Positions 8,145-16,723 of a DNA stretch of 64,000 nt are shown here, piece by piece. The notes beneath the pieces were generated by a model. It searched no databases. It saw nothing but the letters and a program-made list of their open reading frames with translations, and had not been told where the DNA came from. Source of the DNA: Caballeronia terrestris (lineage in GTDB: Bacteria > Pseudomonadota > Gammaproteobacteria > Burkholderiales > Burkholderiaceae). Numbering within the stretch: the stretch's first letter is position 1; each line of letters starts with the position of its first letter. Where the stretch lies: positions 62,001 to 126,000 of the forward strand of contig NZ_FCOL02000014.1 in NCBI RefSeq assembly GCF_001544515.1, in the 5' to 3' direction. The position numbers and the translations under genes were made by a program.

Positions 8145-9397
8145 TACGCGCGTTCCTTATTGCTGGTCGATTGCAGTTGCGGCGGGCGGTGCGTCGACGC
8201 TGCGCTGCGCTTCAGCGCGTCGCGATAGACCTTCAGATACGAATCGACCATCCTGTCGGGGCTGAACGAATCAGCGTAGCGGCGCAGTCGATCGTGCACT
8301 TGCGGGTCTTGCAGGGATTCGATCGCCTCGTGAATCCTGCCGATCATCGATTGCGGATCGTTGATGTCGAACACGAGATGCGAGGTGGGCTCGATCACTT
8401 CCGGGATGCCGCCGGTATTCGCGCCGACGACCGGGACGCCTTGCGCATACGCTTCGACGATGACGCGGCCGAACGGCTCGTTCCATCGCGACGGCACGAC
8501 CAGCACGTCGATGTCGTGCAGGAACGACGACGCATCGACGTGCCCGAGGAATTGCACACGCGGGTCGTTGTAGCGCGCCTTGAGGCTTTCGAGGTAGGCG
8601 TCGTCGCCCGTGCCGCCGATCGTGAGCGTCCAGTTGAGCGACGTATCGCGCATCAGTTCATCGACCAGCAATTCGACGCCCTTCTCCGGTGATACGCGAC
8701 CGAGCATGCCGAGCCGCACCGCGTTCTTGACGAGACGGAAAGGGGTCTCCGGCGGTTCGCTGATCTCCGGTAAATGACAGTCGCTGATCACGCCCGTCGA
8801 CGTTGCGCGCGTGAAGAAGCCGTTGTCGAGATGCTTGTCGAGCACGAAGCGGCTCACGCCGATCGCGACGTCCACCTGTTCCGATTCGCTGCGCTTGTAG
8901 CCCGAGTAGCACGCGCACAGAGTGCATTGACGATCGCAGGAGCGGTTGCCCGAGAGCATCGTCGAGGACGGGCACATCAGGTAGTAATCGCGCGCGGTAT
9001 GAACGACCGGCAGGCCGGCTTTCTTGGCGATGCGCCAAAGATCGACGGATAGGCACGACAGGTTGCTCGTGCTCACGAGATCCGGCTTTTCCTTCGCGAC
9101 GACAGCGCGCAGTTTGCGCGCCATGAGCACGTTATATGAATCGATGGCGTGCCACACGAGCTTGGCGACGCGGGAACGCTTGCCGGGACGGTGAGGCCAG
9201 TACAGATTGGCGAAACGCAGGCGCCAGATCTTGACGCCGTTGAGTTCGGTTACGTGATCGACACCCGTACCCGACGCGCAGACCACGGTCACTTCGGCGC
9301 CGGCTGCAACGAGTCCTTCCGCGAGTATCTGTGTGGAGACCTCCGCTCCGCCAAGAACGTCCGGATAGTACAGCGTGTTTGCAATCAATATCTTCAT
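8144..9397 (-). CDS. Glycosyltransferase family 4 (GT-B)
   Basis: 417 residues from ATG 9397, which is preceded by a GGGG-type ribosome-binding site; an in-frame start 11 codons earlier is less likely. The N-terminal Rossmann domain contains LYYPDVLGGAEVST, typical of GT4 enzymes. The C-terminal domain contains LGMLGRVSPEKGVELLVD and the donor-binding motif EPFGRVIVEAYAQGVPVVG, with the EX7E glutamates. A cysteine-rich stretch around residues 148-160 (CDRQCTLCACYSGYK) is found in some members of this group. The enzyme should transfer a sugar from a nucleotide donor to a lipid-linked exopolysaccharide intermediate at the cytoplasmic membrane. It is the first gene of the exopolysaccharide unit with the autokinase and the ATP-grasp protein. 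Confidence 0.92.
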   Translation of the reverse strand: MKILIANTLYYPDVLGGAEVSTQILAEGLVAAGAEVTVVCASGTGVDHVTELNGVKIWRLRFANLYWPHRPGKRSRVAKLVWHAIDSYNVLMARKLRAVVAKEKPDLVSTSNLSCLSVDLWRIAKKAGLPVVHTARDYYLMCPSSTMLSGNRSCDRQCTLCACYSGYKRSESEQVDVAIGVSRFVLDKHLDNGFFTRATSTGVISDCHLPEISEPPETPFRLVKNAVRLGMLGRVSPEKGVELLVDELMRDTSLNWTLTIGGTGDDAYLESLKARYNDPRVQFLGHVDASSFLHDIDVLVVPSRWNEPFGRVIVEAYAQGVPVVGANTGGIPEVIEPTSHLVFDINDPQSMIGRIHEAIESLQDPQVHDRLRRYADSFSPDRMVDSYLKVYRDALKRSAASTHRPPQLQSTSNKERA

Positions 9398-10255
9398 CTT
9401 ATCCCCGGCCCACCTGACGCCAGCCGTCATGCATACGCCTGTTAGCAGCGTGTCACGTTATGCGCGTACGCAATGTCGACGAATTGCCGGGTGGGCTCGA
9501 TCGCTTGATACGGTTTATTCATACGAAAAGACCCATGTGTGGTCTACATCATGGATCGCAACGCTCGCGGATGTTGCTTGGGGCATAGACATCTTGCCCA
9601 GGGGTCCACGGTATGTTGTCGGACCGTGTCGTCTCGGTGCGTACGGATACACATAGACGATGCGGTGAAAACCGCAAGGGCTAAAGATAGGCTGGAAAAG
9701 ACAACCGCTCAAGCTCGGTAACAGATTGATTCAGATGGACACAGGTGTGGCCCACGATTGCCTTTCAGAATGATATTAGCTTATGAAGGTTTTCGCCAAT
9801 ATATTTAGTTTGGATGGCGAATCAATGGATTAATCGGGAACTCGTTTGTTACTTAGTGCGAGCTTTCAGAAAGAGGTTGCGCCGTGGATCGTAGTTGCAC
9901 CGATGTCGTGTTTTTTTGTTATTGTGCGCTCCTGTTTTACACGTGGCTTTCGCCCATTTAGCCAATGAATTCGACAACAGTAGAACGCATATAAATATTT
10001 AAATTCGCGCATTCTGGTCCGCGCAAACGGTTGCGCGCGGCGTAAATCCGCTAATTCCCGTTATTGGGGCATTTTCTGCCCTTTCTGCGTCAAAGCCTTT
10101 GCTGGTACGGGCGAGGTAATTGCTACCTCGACTTAGGTGTTTACCCGTTGACGCCTCCCTCCTTTGCGAGCCCGCTTCTTTCGAGAGGCGCGCTCCCGAT
10201 TTCGCTCTAACCGACCCGGCTGCGCCTCATGTGCGCGATTCCAGGAGATATGACT
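9398..10255. promoter_or_regulatory. Long non-coding region upstream of exopolysaccharide unit and Crp/Fnr gene
   Basis: About 860 bp with no convincing gene; the short frames present lack ribosome-binding sites. The middle (about 9720-10010) is visibly A/T richer than its surroundings. It holds at least three inverted repeats: TTCGCCA/TGGCGAA (9792-9798, 9815-9821), GCGCAA/TTGCGC (10021-10026, 10031-10036) and CGAGGTA/TACCTCG (10112-10130). Promoters for the minus-strand exopolysaccharide unit and the plus-strand regulator must be here. Confidence 0.6.
10112..10130. promoter_or_regulatory. Palindrome upstream of Crp/Fnr gene (operator candidate)
   Basis: A perfect 7-bp inverted repeat CGAGGTA-N5-TACCTCG, 125 bp before the start of the Crp/Fnr-type regulator. 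The size suits a dimeric regulator. There is no T-tract, so a terminator is less likely. Which protein binds it is unknown. Confidence 0.4.
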
Positions 10256-10987
10256 ATGCTGACGCTGCAATCCGATCTACACGGCAACCATCTGCTGAGC
10301 GGCCTTCCCACGCAAGAGTGGAAGGCGATCGCCCCTGACCTCGAACTCGTCCGGCTCGAGTCGTCGCAAGTGCTTTGTGATGCGGGCGCGCGCGTGCGCC
10401 ACATCTATTTTCCGATCACGGCGGTCGTTTCCCTGCTGCACACGATGGAAGACGGACGCTCCGTCGAAGTGGCTTCGATCGGACGCGAGGGAACCACCGG
10501 CGCCAACGTGCTGATGAACGGGGACGCGATGCCGTCGAACGTCGAGGTCCAGTGTTCGGGATCGGCGTATCGCGTAGACGCGGCTGCCCTGCGCCAGCAT
10601 TTCGACCGATCGGAGGCAATGCGTCGCCTGATCATGCTGTATGCGCATGCGTTGTTTACGAAGATTGCGCAGACGGCTGCCTGCAATCGGCATCATTCGG
10701 TGAGCAACCAGTTCTCGCGCTGGCTTCTAGAGGCGATGGATGCGACTGGCACGGACAAGCTCGTGATCACGCAACAGCGGATCGCAGATCTCCTGGGCGT
10801 GCGTCGCGAGGCGGTGACTGAAGCGGCGGGGCGCTTGCAATCGGCTGGAATCGTGTATCAGACGCGCGGTTCCATCCGTATCGTCGACCGGTCCGGGCTT
10901 GAAGGGCGTGCCTGTGAGTGTTATGGGTTAGTCAAGCGAGAGTTTGCGCGGCTGTTGCCGGCCATGTTGGCTGAAGAAGCTGCTTAA
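10256..10987 (+). CDS. Crp/Fnr family transcriptional regulator
   Basis: 243 residues from ATG 10256; the AGGAG at 10243-10247 has an 8-nt spacing to this start and only 2 nt to the ATG at 10250. The N-terminal cyclic-nucleotide-binding-like domain is seen in HIYFPITAVVSLLHTMEDGRS and SIGREGTTGANVL (about 44-90). The C-terminal winged helix contains ITQQRIADLLGVRREAVTEA (about 172-191). The usual phosphate-binding-cassette arginine and the Fnr iron-sulfur cysteine cluster are not evident, so the signal is uncertain. Close relatives with this domain form are common in Burkholderiaceae, and some affect exopolysaccharide or stress genes. Its position beside the exopolysaccharide unit suggests, but does not prove, a regulatory link. 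Confidence 0.88.
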   Translation: MLTLQSDLHGNHLLSGLPTQEWKAIAPDLELVRLESSQVLCDAGARVRHIYFPITAVVSLLHTMEDGRSVEVASIGREGTTGANVLMNGDAMPSNVEVQCSGSAYRVDAAALRQHFDRSEAMRRLIMLYAHALFTKIAQTAACNRHHSVSNQFSRWLLEAMDATGTDKLVITQQRIADLLGVRREAVTEAAGRLQSAGIVYQTRGSIRIVDRSGLEGRACECYGLVKREFARLLPAMLAEEAA

Positions 10988-11035
10988 GTATCGGAATATG
11001 TGACCGCATTACTTTTATTCGGTATTTTGTTCTGA

Positions 11036-11893
11036 TCATGTCAGATATAGCGTGATCAAAAAGATAACGAAGCGGTAGCCGAGGACAATGAGCCCCGCGC
11101 CGATCGTCAACGCGGCAGCCCTGACGAAGCGCGCGAGGCCGTGCGAATTGAACACGGGTCCCAGCGCAAGATACGTGTACACCCCGCAGACACTGAGATT
11201 AATGAGCGAAAGCACCTTGTCGACCGCGGGCGATGCGAGGCCTGCGCCTCCTGCATGGACATCGATCGCCGCTATTACCAACGCCAGCGAAAAGAGCAGC
11301 AGCAAAAACGCATAGAGATGCAGTGAGAAGTACACGTACGAGACGAACGGTTTGCGTTTCTGCTTGCGCACAAAAGCAAACGTCAGTGAGAGCAGCAGCG
11401 CGAACGGCACGACCATTAGGATGATGAGCGACTTCGCATTGAGCACCGCAGCGCGATTGAACTCGGGCGTGTACTGCACAAGATCGGTGTGAAGCCGGGC
11501 GGCTCGTTCAGCGACGAGCGTCCTCGCAAGCGGACTCCAGTCCTGATGATTGAGATGCGACTCCATCGTCGACCCGAAGATCTGCGTATCGGTCAGCGAT
11601 TGCATCGCGAAGAAGAACGCGTTGGCGATGAGAAAGAGCTGGAATGGAGCGACGTACGGCATGCGCTGCCCCTTGAGATGCGCGACCGTCGACTGACCCG
11701 GGTGACGAAGCAGACACCACATCGTGCGCAGCAGCCGCCCGTCGATGCTCGTTGCCGCGTGCAGCACCTTGGCTGCGATGCCGCGCAGCGTAAGATCGGG
11801 CGGACGCAGCGGACTTTCGCCGCATTGCGGGCAGAAGGGGGTCGTGACGTCGATTGCACATGTTGGGCATGTCCAGTGAGCGGGCGCAGACAT
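11036..11893 (-). CDS. DUF3667 family membrane protein with zinc ribbon
   Basis: 285 residues from ATG 11893, which has an AGGAG with 7-nt spacing; an ATG 16 codons upstream is not preferred. The N-terminus has a four-cysteine zinc ribbon (CPTC...CPQCGESPLRPPD). A conserved stretch follows, RTMWCLLRHPGQST and PYVAPFQLFLIANAFFF, which is typical of DUF3667. Four to five hydrophobic segments fill the rest of the protein. The function of the family is unknown. The gene is convergent with the Crp/Fnr gene and divergent from the TpsB gene. Confidence 0.85.
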   Translation of the reverse strand: MSAPAHWTCPTCAIDVTTPFCPQCGESPLRPPDLTLRGIAAKVLHAATSIDGRLLRTMWCLLRHPGQSTVAHLKGQRMPYVAPFQLFLIANAFFFAMQSLTDTQIFGSTMESHLNHQDWSPLARTLVAERAARLHTDLVQYTPEFNRAAVLNAKSLIILMVVPFALLLSLTFAFVRKQKRKPFVSYVYFSLHLYAFLLLLFSLALVIAAIDVHAGGAGLASPAVDKVLSLINLSVCGVYTYLALGPVFNSHGLARFVRAAALTIGAGLIVLGYRFVIFLITLYLT

Positions 11894-12265
11894 GTTTGTC
11901 TCCTGCGCGGCAGCGCCGCATGAGGGCTGGTTCGATGCCATTGTGCGCCGGCGCCAGGCAATTCTTCTTCCCGTTCTCCATAGCCAACTCTGCAGGCCGC
12001 TTTGACCGAAAATGCGGGATCAAAGTATCAATTCAATAATCGTCTGCTAAAGTAAAGAGCGCTTTAGCAACATGAAAGGCAACCGGCGCGCATCCACAGC
12101 TCCAATCACTAACAGGCTCATCCGGAGGAACGGCGTGGTGACCACAGATAGCCGGTTCATAACATCGTCACTCGATCTCGATATCCCCGCGTCGGGCCAC
12201 ATGCCGCTAACGGCGCAGGCCCCACTTCCAATGTCCCGCCGGCAACTCGCGAATTGAGCCCCGCA
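11894..12265. promoter_or_regulatory. Intergenic region with 8-bp inverted repeat
   Basis: About 370 bp between the divergent DUF3667 and TpsB genes. It contains a perfect inverted repeat TGCTAAAG-N9-CTTTAGCA (12045-12052 and 12062-12069). A 61-codon frame at 12072-12257 follows this repeat and overlaps the TTG at 12254, but it has no ribosome-binding site and no recognisable product, so I do not call it a gene. Confidence 0.5.
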
Positions 12266-14014
12266 ATGGTGGCTTCATCGCGCTCGCTGCGCCTGCTTTG
12301 CGCGCTCGTCGCGCCTGTGTCGATGCTCGTCGCGACTGCCGCGCATGCGCAGTCCTATCGCGATGTGAACCCCGTGCCACCGCCTGCGCCCGCACGTCCC
12401 GTCGCACCGCCGGTGCCGCCGGAGCCCGTCAGCGATTCGCAGCAGGTGGCCATCGAAGCATTGCGCGGCCTGATATTCGAAGCGCCCGGCACGCAAGCTG
12501 AAGAGCGTCCGAAAGGCGGCATCGTTGCAAAAGACCTCCCGCTTCTCGACGATGCGTTTCTCGCAGGCTTCGTTGCGGATCTCGGCAAGCCGCTTACGCT
12601 TGGACGGCTCGCAGAAATTCGCAAGAGCGTCGTGCAACGCTATCGCGATGCGGGTTTGCCGCTCGTCGACGTCTACGCGCCCGAGCAGGACGTAACCGAT
12701 GGCGTCGTGCGTATTGTCGTCGCGAACTATCGGCTCGGTGCCGTCGTGCCGCGTGGCAATCGCTATTTTTCGAGCGATCTGCTCATGCGCGAGATGCCGC
12801 TCACCAAGGGCGATCCGATCCGCGAAGCCGATGTCTCGTCGGGTCTCGCGCTGCTCAATGCGAATCCGTATCGAACGGTGGACGTGGTCTATGCGCCCGG
12901 CACCGAAGAGAATACGACGGACGTCGTGCTGCAAACGCAGGACCGCTTTCCGCTGCGCGTAACCGCCGGCTACGATAACGCCGGCGTGCCGCAACTCGGC
13001 CGCGACCGCTTTTTTGCGGGTATCGACTACGGCAACCTGTTCGGACTGGATCAGCAGATCGCGTATCAGGTAACGGTCAGCAACGATTTCTTCAGCGGCA
13101 ATCCCGACATCGAAGGACGAGAGAATCGTCCGCGCTTCGTTGCGCATGCGATGAGTTATAGCGCGCCCTTGCCGTGGCTGGACCGCATCGAACTGTTCGG
13201 CGTCTATGCGCAGAGCACACCGCGCCTTCCCGATAGTTACGGTCAAACAGGCATCTCCGCGCAGCTCAGTTTTCGTTACGACTGGCGGCTCGCCCCGCTA
13301 GGGACGTGGCAGCAGCAAGTGCAGTTCGGCTACGACTTCAAGCGCTCGAACAACGACCTCGAGTTCGGCGGCTTCCAGGTCTTCAATTCGAATACGCACA
13401 TTCATCAGTTCGTCGTCAACTACGAAATCAGCAGGACGGATGCGCGCGGACAGGGGCGCGCGAACGCCATGGTCGTGCTGAGTCCAGGACGTCTCGACGG
13501 TGACAATCAGGACGCTGCATTCGATGCGGCCCGCCACGGCGCGACGCCGCGCTATGCCTACCTGCAGTTGTCGGGGCAACGCGACGTGACGTTCGGAGCC
13601 GGTTTCTCGGTCTCTGCGCGCGGCACTCTCCAATGGACGCCCGATACATTGCTGCCTAGCGAAGAACTCGGCCTCGGTGGAGACAGTAGTGTGCGCGGCT
13701 ATGAACCGTATGTCGTGCAGGGCGATCGCGGCTGGAATGTGCAGACGGAACTGCGCGTGCCTGCGTGGATCTTCGGTTCGAGTGGCATCGGCCTGCAGCC
13801 GTTCGTCTTCGTCGATGCGGGGCATGTCTGGAGCCGCATCGATCAGCCGGCCGAGCCGACCAACGGTTCGCTCGTGAGCGTTGGTGCGGGCTTCCGGTTT
13901 CAGGCGGGGCGTTACGTGAACGTGCGCGGCACGTACGGTTTTCCGCTGCGCGCACCGGTGCCTAACGGATCCAAGGCGCCGCTCGGGATGATCTTCGTCG
14001 TGCTCGGGAGTTGA
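12266..14014 (+). CDS. TpsB/FhaC/ShlB-type two-partner secretion transporter
   Basis: 582 residues from ATG 12266 (an in-frame TTG lies 4 codons earlier). A signal peptide runs to AHAQ (about residue 29) and is followed by a proline-rich linker. Two POTRA domains follow (about 45-210; pieces include GRLAEIRKSVVQRYRDAGL and YRTVDVVYAPG). The C-terminal part is a beta-barrel with the conserved lid-loop motif VRGYE (about 477-481) and an aromatic-rich end. Such proteins sit in the outer membrane and export one large beta-helical TpsA protein or activate a haemolysin. No TpsA gene is next to it: the downstream gene is convergent and unrelated. It is thus an orphan in this window, or it serves another role such as BamA-like assembly. 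Confidence 0.9.
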   Translation: MVASSRSLRLLCALVAPVSMLVATAAHAQSYRDVNPVPPPAPARPVAPPVPPEPVSDSQQVAIEALRGLIFEAPGTQAEERPKGGIVAKDLPLLDDAFLAGFVADLGKPLTLGRLAEIRKSVVQRYRDAGLPLVDVYAPEQDVTDGVVRIVVANYRLGAVVPRGNRYFSSDLLMREMPLTKGDPIREADVSSGLALLNANPYRTVDVVYAPGTEENTTDVVLQTQDRFPLRVTAGYDNAGVPQLGRDRFFAGIDYGNLFGLDQQIAYQVTVSNDFFSGNPDIEGRENRPRFVAHAMSYSAPLPWLDRIELFGVYAQSTPRLPDSYGQTGISAQLSFRYDWRLAPLGTWQQQVQFGYDFKRSNNDLEFGGFQVFNSNTHIHQFVVNYEISRTDARGQGRANAMVVLSPGRLDGDNQDAAFDAARHGATPRYAYLQLSGQRDVTFGAGFSVSARGTLQWTPDTLLPSEELGLGGDSSVRGYEPYVVQGDRGWNVQTELRVPAWIFGSSGIGLQPFVFVDAGHVWSRIDQPAEPTNGSLVSVGAGFRFQAGRYVNVRGTYGFPLRAPVPNGSKAPLGMIFVVLGS

Positions 14015-14025
14015 GTGTCACTAAA

Positions 14026-14057
14026 GCGCTTCAGGCGACATTCGCCGCTTGAAGCGC
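14026..14057. terminator. Hairpin between convergent TpsB and lipoprotein genes
   Basis: An 8-bp outer stem GCGCTTCA/TGAAGCGC (14026-14033, 14050-14057) with an inner GGCGA/TCGCC stem. It sits 11 bp after the TpsB stop and 17 bp before the lipoprotein stop. There is no strong T-tract, so termination is probable rather than certain. Confidence 0.6.
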
Positions 14058-14073
14058 CATCATCCAGCGGCCA

Positions 14074-15321
14074 CTACTTCGGCTCGTCCCAGTTGTAGGT
14101 GGCGAGCGTGCTGATCGGCGTCGTGCCCACCTGCAGCGTTACCGAGCGATGCGACGTCAACTCGATGTCGGTCAACGGGCCCATCCAGCGACGCACGTCG
14201 CCGTTGTCGTTGATATAGGCGACCACTGGACCCATCACACCCGCGACGTTCGTGCTCGTCAGCGGCTCTCCCCAGAGGGCAAAGAACTTGCCAAGCGTGA
14301 AGGCCTTGAGGTTGGGCGTCTCGATGTGAATGACGCCGGTGCTATCGTGCGTGTGCGTCTCGTAGTTGCATCGCGGTGTAATGCCAATGTTTGCAGGCAG
14401 CGCAAGCCATTGGCCGTCCTTGAAGATCGCGAGATGCGCATGCACGTGATAGGACTCGACCATGCCGGCCGCGCAGATCACGTCGCCGATGGGCTGGCCC
14501 GTGCCGCCTGTCGCTGTGCTGCCGTTCGGCCAGAACGACGTGCCGATCGTAGTACCGAAAGTGAGCGCGTGACGGTTGTTGTCGAAGGGCGGCGGATCGG
14601 TCCACGTGTACGTGGGGATCTGTGTGAGCGGCGTGCCGATCATGATGGTCACTTCACCATGCGGCGGCAGGACGAGACTCGAGAGGTCACCCGTGTATTG
14701 CGTGAGTACGCCGCCACTAGTGACGTATGCGGTGACCTGCGTCCCCGCCACGCCGGCGACGTTCGTTGATGTAAGCGGTTGACCCCATACGGCAAAGAAC
14801 TGGCCGAGCGTGTACTGCGTACTGGTGCTCGCATCCATGCGGATCTTGCCCGATGAATCGAGCGTGTGGACGGGATAGACGCAACCAGTTTGTACAGCCA
14901 GCGTCGGCGCGATGGCGCCCACGTTAGCCGGCAGCGCGAGCAGCTGGCCGTCCTGATAGATGGACAAATGCGAGTACGTATAGGCGCTGCCCGTCAGCGT
15001 GCAGTTGAGGCCGCCGACAGCCTGGCCCAATCCACCCGACGTCGTCGCGCCTGCACTCCAATGAGCCGTGCCGAGTGGCGTGCCGTCGATCACGGGCGTT
15101 GCCGCTGCGAGCGTGGGTGCGGGCGTGCTGACGGAGCCGCCGCTTGCACCCGCCGGGGCGCTCGCGCCACCGGGCGCAGACGCTGCTCCGTCGCTTGCAC
15201 CTGTAGCGGGGGCGGCCGTGCCACCGGAGGTGTTGGAATTGCTACTGCCTCCACCACCGCAACCGGCGAGATAGAGAAAACCGCTTATCACGATTAACCG
15301 CAAACAGACGCGACGCCACAT
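14074..15321 (-). CDS. Lipoprotein with duplicated histidine-motif domain
   Basis: 415 residues with a lipobox LAGC (Cys21), then a Ser/Ala/Gly-rich linker to about residue 75. Two homologous domains follow (about 105-231 and 281-401). Each contains LALPAN.G, a TLG.FFA.WG.PLTSTNVAGV stretch and two cysteines (107/147 and 283/318) that could form one disulfide per domain. The second copy has a histidine cluster (His292, His294, His296, His323, His325, His332; YHVHAHL and THTHDS). In the first copy most of these are replaced (YTYSHL, VHTLDS; only His118 and His152 remain). HxHxH...HTHD motifs of this kind occur in envelope proteins of several bacteria and archaea and suggest metal binding, but I know of no assigned function. 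It lies convergent to the TpsB gene. Confidence 0.8.
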   Translation of the reverse strand: MWRRVCLRLIVISGFLYLAGCGGGGSSNSNTSGGTAAPATGASDGAASAPGGASAPAGASGGSVSTPAPTLAAATPVIDGTPLGTAHWSAGATTSGGLGQAVGGLNCTLTGSAYTYSHLSIYQDGQLLALPANVGAIAPTLAVQTGCVYPVHTLDSSGKIRMDASTSTQYTLGQFFAVWGQPLTSTNVAGVAGTQVTAYVTSGGVLTQYTGDLSSLVLPPHGEVTIMIGTPLTQIPTYTWTDPPPFDNNRHALTFGTTIGTSFWPNGSTATGGTGQPIGDVICAAGMVESYHVHAHLAIFKDGQWLALPANIGITPRCNYETHTHDSTGVIHIETPNLKAFTLGKFFALWGEPLTSTNVAGVMGPVVAYINDNGDVRRWMGPLTDIELTSHRSVTLQVGTTPISTLATYNWDEPK

Positions 15322-15672
15322 GTCTTATCCCTCGCCCAGATCATTGATCGAATTGTCAGCCAGGTACAAGGATGTCCTGTCTTTCGGCCAAGCGCAAACG
15401 TTTATGTTACGTCGAGGTAACGGCTAAGGGTCATTACCCATCGATTGCTTCGCTTAGCGAAGTTGCTAAGATGAATGACATCGATATGAATGCGCCGTAT
15501 CGGAAAATAAGAAAGACGCACTGATGCGCTAAAGGGAAGAGTTGCCGCCGCTTGGAGTGCTTAAGTTAGTCATTCGATCAAACGACCGTGCTTAAGAAGA
15601 TGTCGCTTCGCACGTCGTATTGCTTGCGCTTTGACGAATGCCGTCGATATGTGGTCTACCCCACAAATAGCT
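15322..15672. promoter_or_regulatory. Intergenic region upstream of lipoprotein gene
   Basis: About 350 bp between the lipoprotein start and the stop of the DUF3616 gene. It should contain the lipoprotein promoter. I see no convincing gene, repeat or RNA in it. Confidence 0.4.
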
Positions 15673-16677
15673 TTACGGATAGTCGAACGCCATGCCTCTG
15701 AAGGTTTTGGCATCGGAAGGGAACGGCTTCTTGCCGCAATCGACATGATCGGCACGTTCGCCGCCGTCATCGCTCAGAAGATAGAGTTGATGTCTTCCCT
15801 GCATCTCGAAGATCGCCTCGGCGTGGAAGTCAGATGGCTCGACGTCGGTCCAGAATTTTGGCGCGTCGGTAGGTGAGCCGCTCCACTTGTATAGCGCAAA
15901 ACGCGACGCAATGGATTTGCCGTCGCCATCATTGTGAGGTCCCGCTACGATCACGTATTGATGTCCGATGCGCTCGAGGCTCCGAATGCCTCGGCCCGAA
16001 AGATCGAAGCGCACGAGGTCATCGAACACGGGGGCGGCGCCGCGTTCAACCACATCACCCGGGTTGCGCAGCTTGAGCACAAGCGCTTGCTTGTTCGGCA
16101 AGGGATTTCTGAATCCGATCAGCAAGGCGCCGTCTTCACTATCCGCGAGGCCTTCGATGTTCAAGCCGCCGGGCGCTTCAGGCGCCAGCTTCGACGCACG
16201 CGTCAACACGTCGAAGCGCGGATCCGCAGCGAGTGCGGTAAGAAGATTCGTATAAGGCTTGGCTGCGATGGGAACAACGCCAGGTACCCCTTCCGTACGA
16301 TCGATGCGCGTAGCGAACAGGCGGTAGCGCGCCGGTTCGACATTGCCGTGCCGGTCGCGTCCATGCGATGCGATCCAGTAGATCCGGTTGCCGATTCTCG
16401 CCGCGCCTTCGAGGTCCGATTCCTTGTTCTTCTTCTTGCCGTCCGGTGCGGCAAGATACTTCGACAGATCGACCATGCCCACATGTGCCGGCGTGCCGTA
16501 TTGGTAGATCAGCAACGCGTTGTGCTCGTCGTCGGCGACAATGAAGTGGCCTGTGCCGAGGTCGATGCCGGCCGAGGCATCGCAAATGCCGCGATATGTC
16601 GTGACGGGATGCGCTGCTGCGTGGTGCGTGGCTGCAAATGCGCAAGCCGCGATGATTATTCTGATCGTTGCACGCAT
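15673..16677 (-). CDS. Secreted DUF3616 family protein
   Basis: 334 residues from ATG 16677. The start gives a signal peptide (MRATIRIIIAACAFA..., cleavage after AAA about residue 21); the longer upstream frame is not protein-like. The mature part resembles the DUF3616 family, with FIVADDEHNALLIYQY, NRIYWIASHGRD, GLNIEGLADSEDGALLIGFR and LYLLSDDGG pieces. These look like blades of a beta-propeller and contain acidic, possibly calcium- or phosphate-binding, loops. It is therefore an exported propeller-type protein of unknown substrate. It follows the MFS transporter gene by 46 bp on the same strand and could be cotranscribed with it. Confidence 0.82.
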   Translation of the reverse strand: MRATIRIIIAACAFAATHHAAAHPVTTYRGICDASAGIDLGTGHFIVADDEHNALLIYQYGTPAHVGMVDLSKYLAAPDGKKKNKESDLEGAARIGNRIYWIASHGRDRHGNVEPARYRLFATRIDRTEGVPGVVPIAAKPYTNLLTALAADPRFDVLTRASKLAPEAPGGLNIEGLADSEDGALLIGFRNPLPNKQALVLKLRNPGDVVERGAAPVFDDLVRFDLSGRGIRSLERIGHQYVIVAGPHNDGDGKSIASRFALYKWSGSPTDAPKFWTDVEPSDFHAEAIFEMQGRHQLYLLSDDGGERADHVDCGKKPFPSDAKTFRGMAFDYP

Positions 16678-16723
16678 GATGTTTCGTCCGGTGACCATTA
16701 GTGCATGCATCGTACTGCATCGC

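Noticed and set aside
5985..8228. 747-codon open frame antisense to the tyrosine autokinase gene
   Set aside because: It is an Arg/His-rich shadow that arises from the high-GC third positions of the real gene. No motif or ribosome-binding site.
9515..9721. Short frames on both strands in the long non-coding region
   Set aside because: Neither has a ribosome-binding site or protein-like composition.
12072..12257. 61-codon frame between DUF3667 and TpsB genes
   Set aside because: No ribosome-binding site, no recognisable product; kept only as possible leader in the intergenic note.
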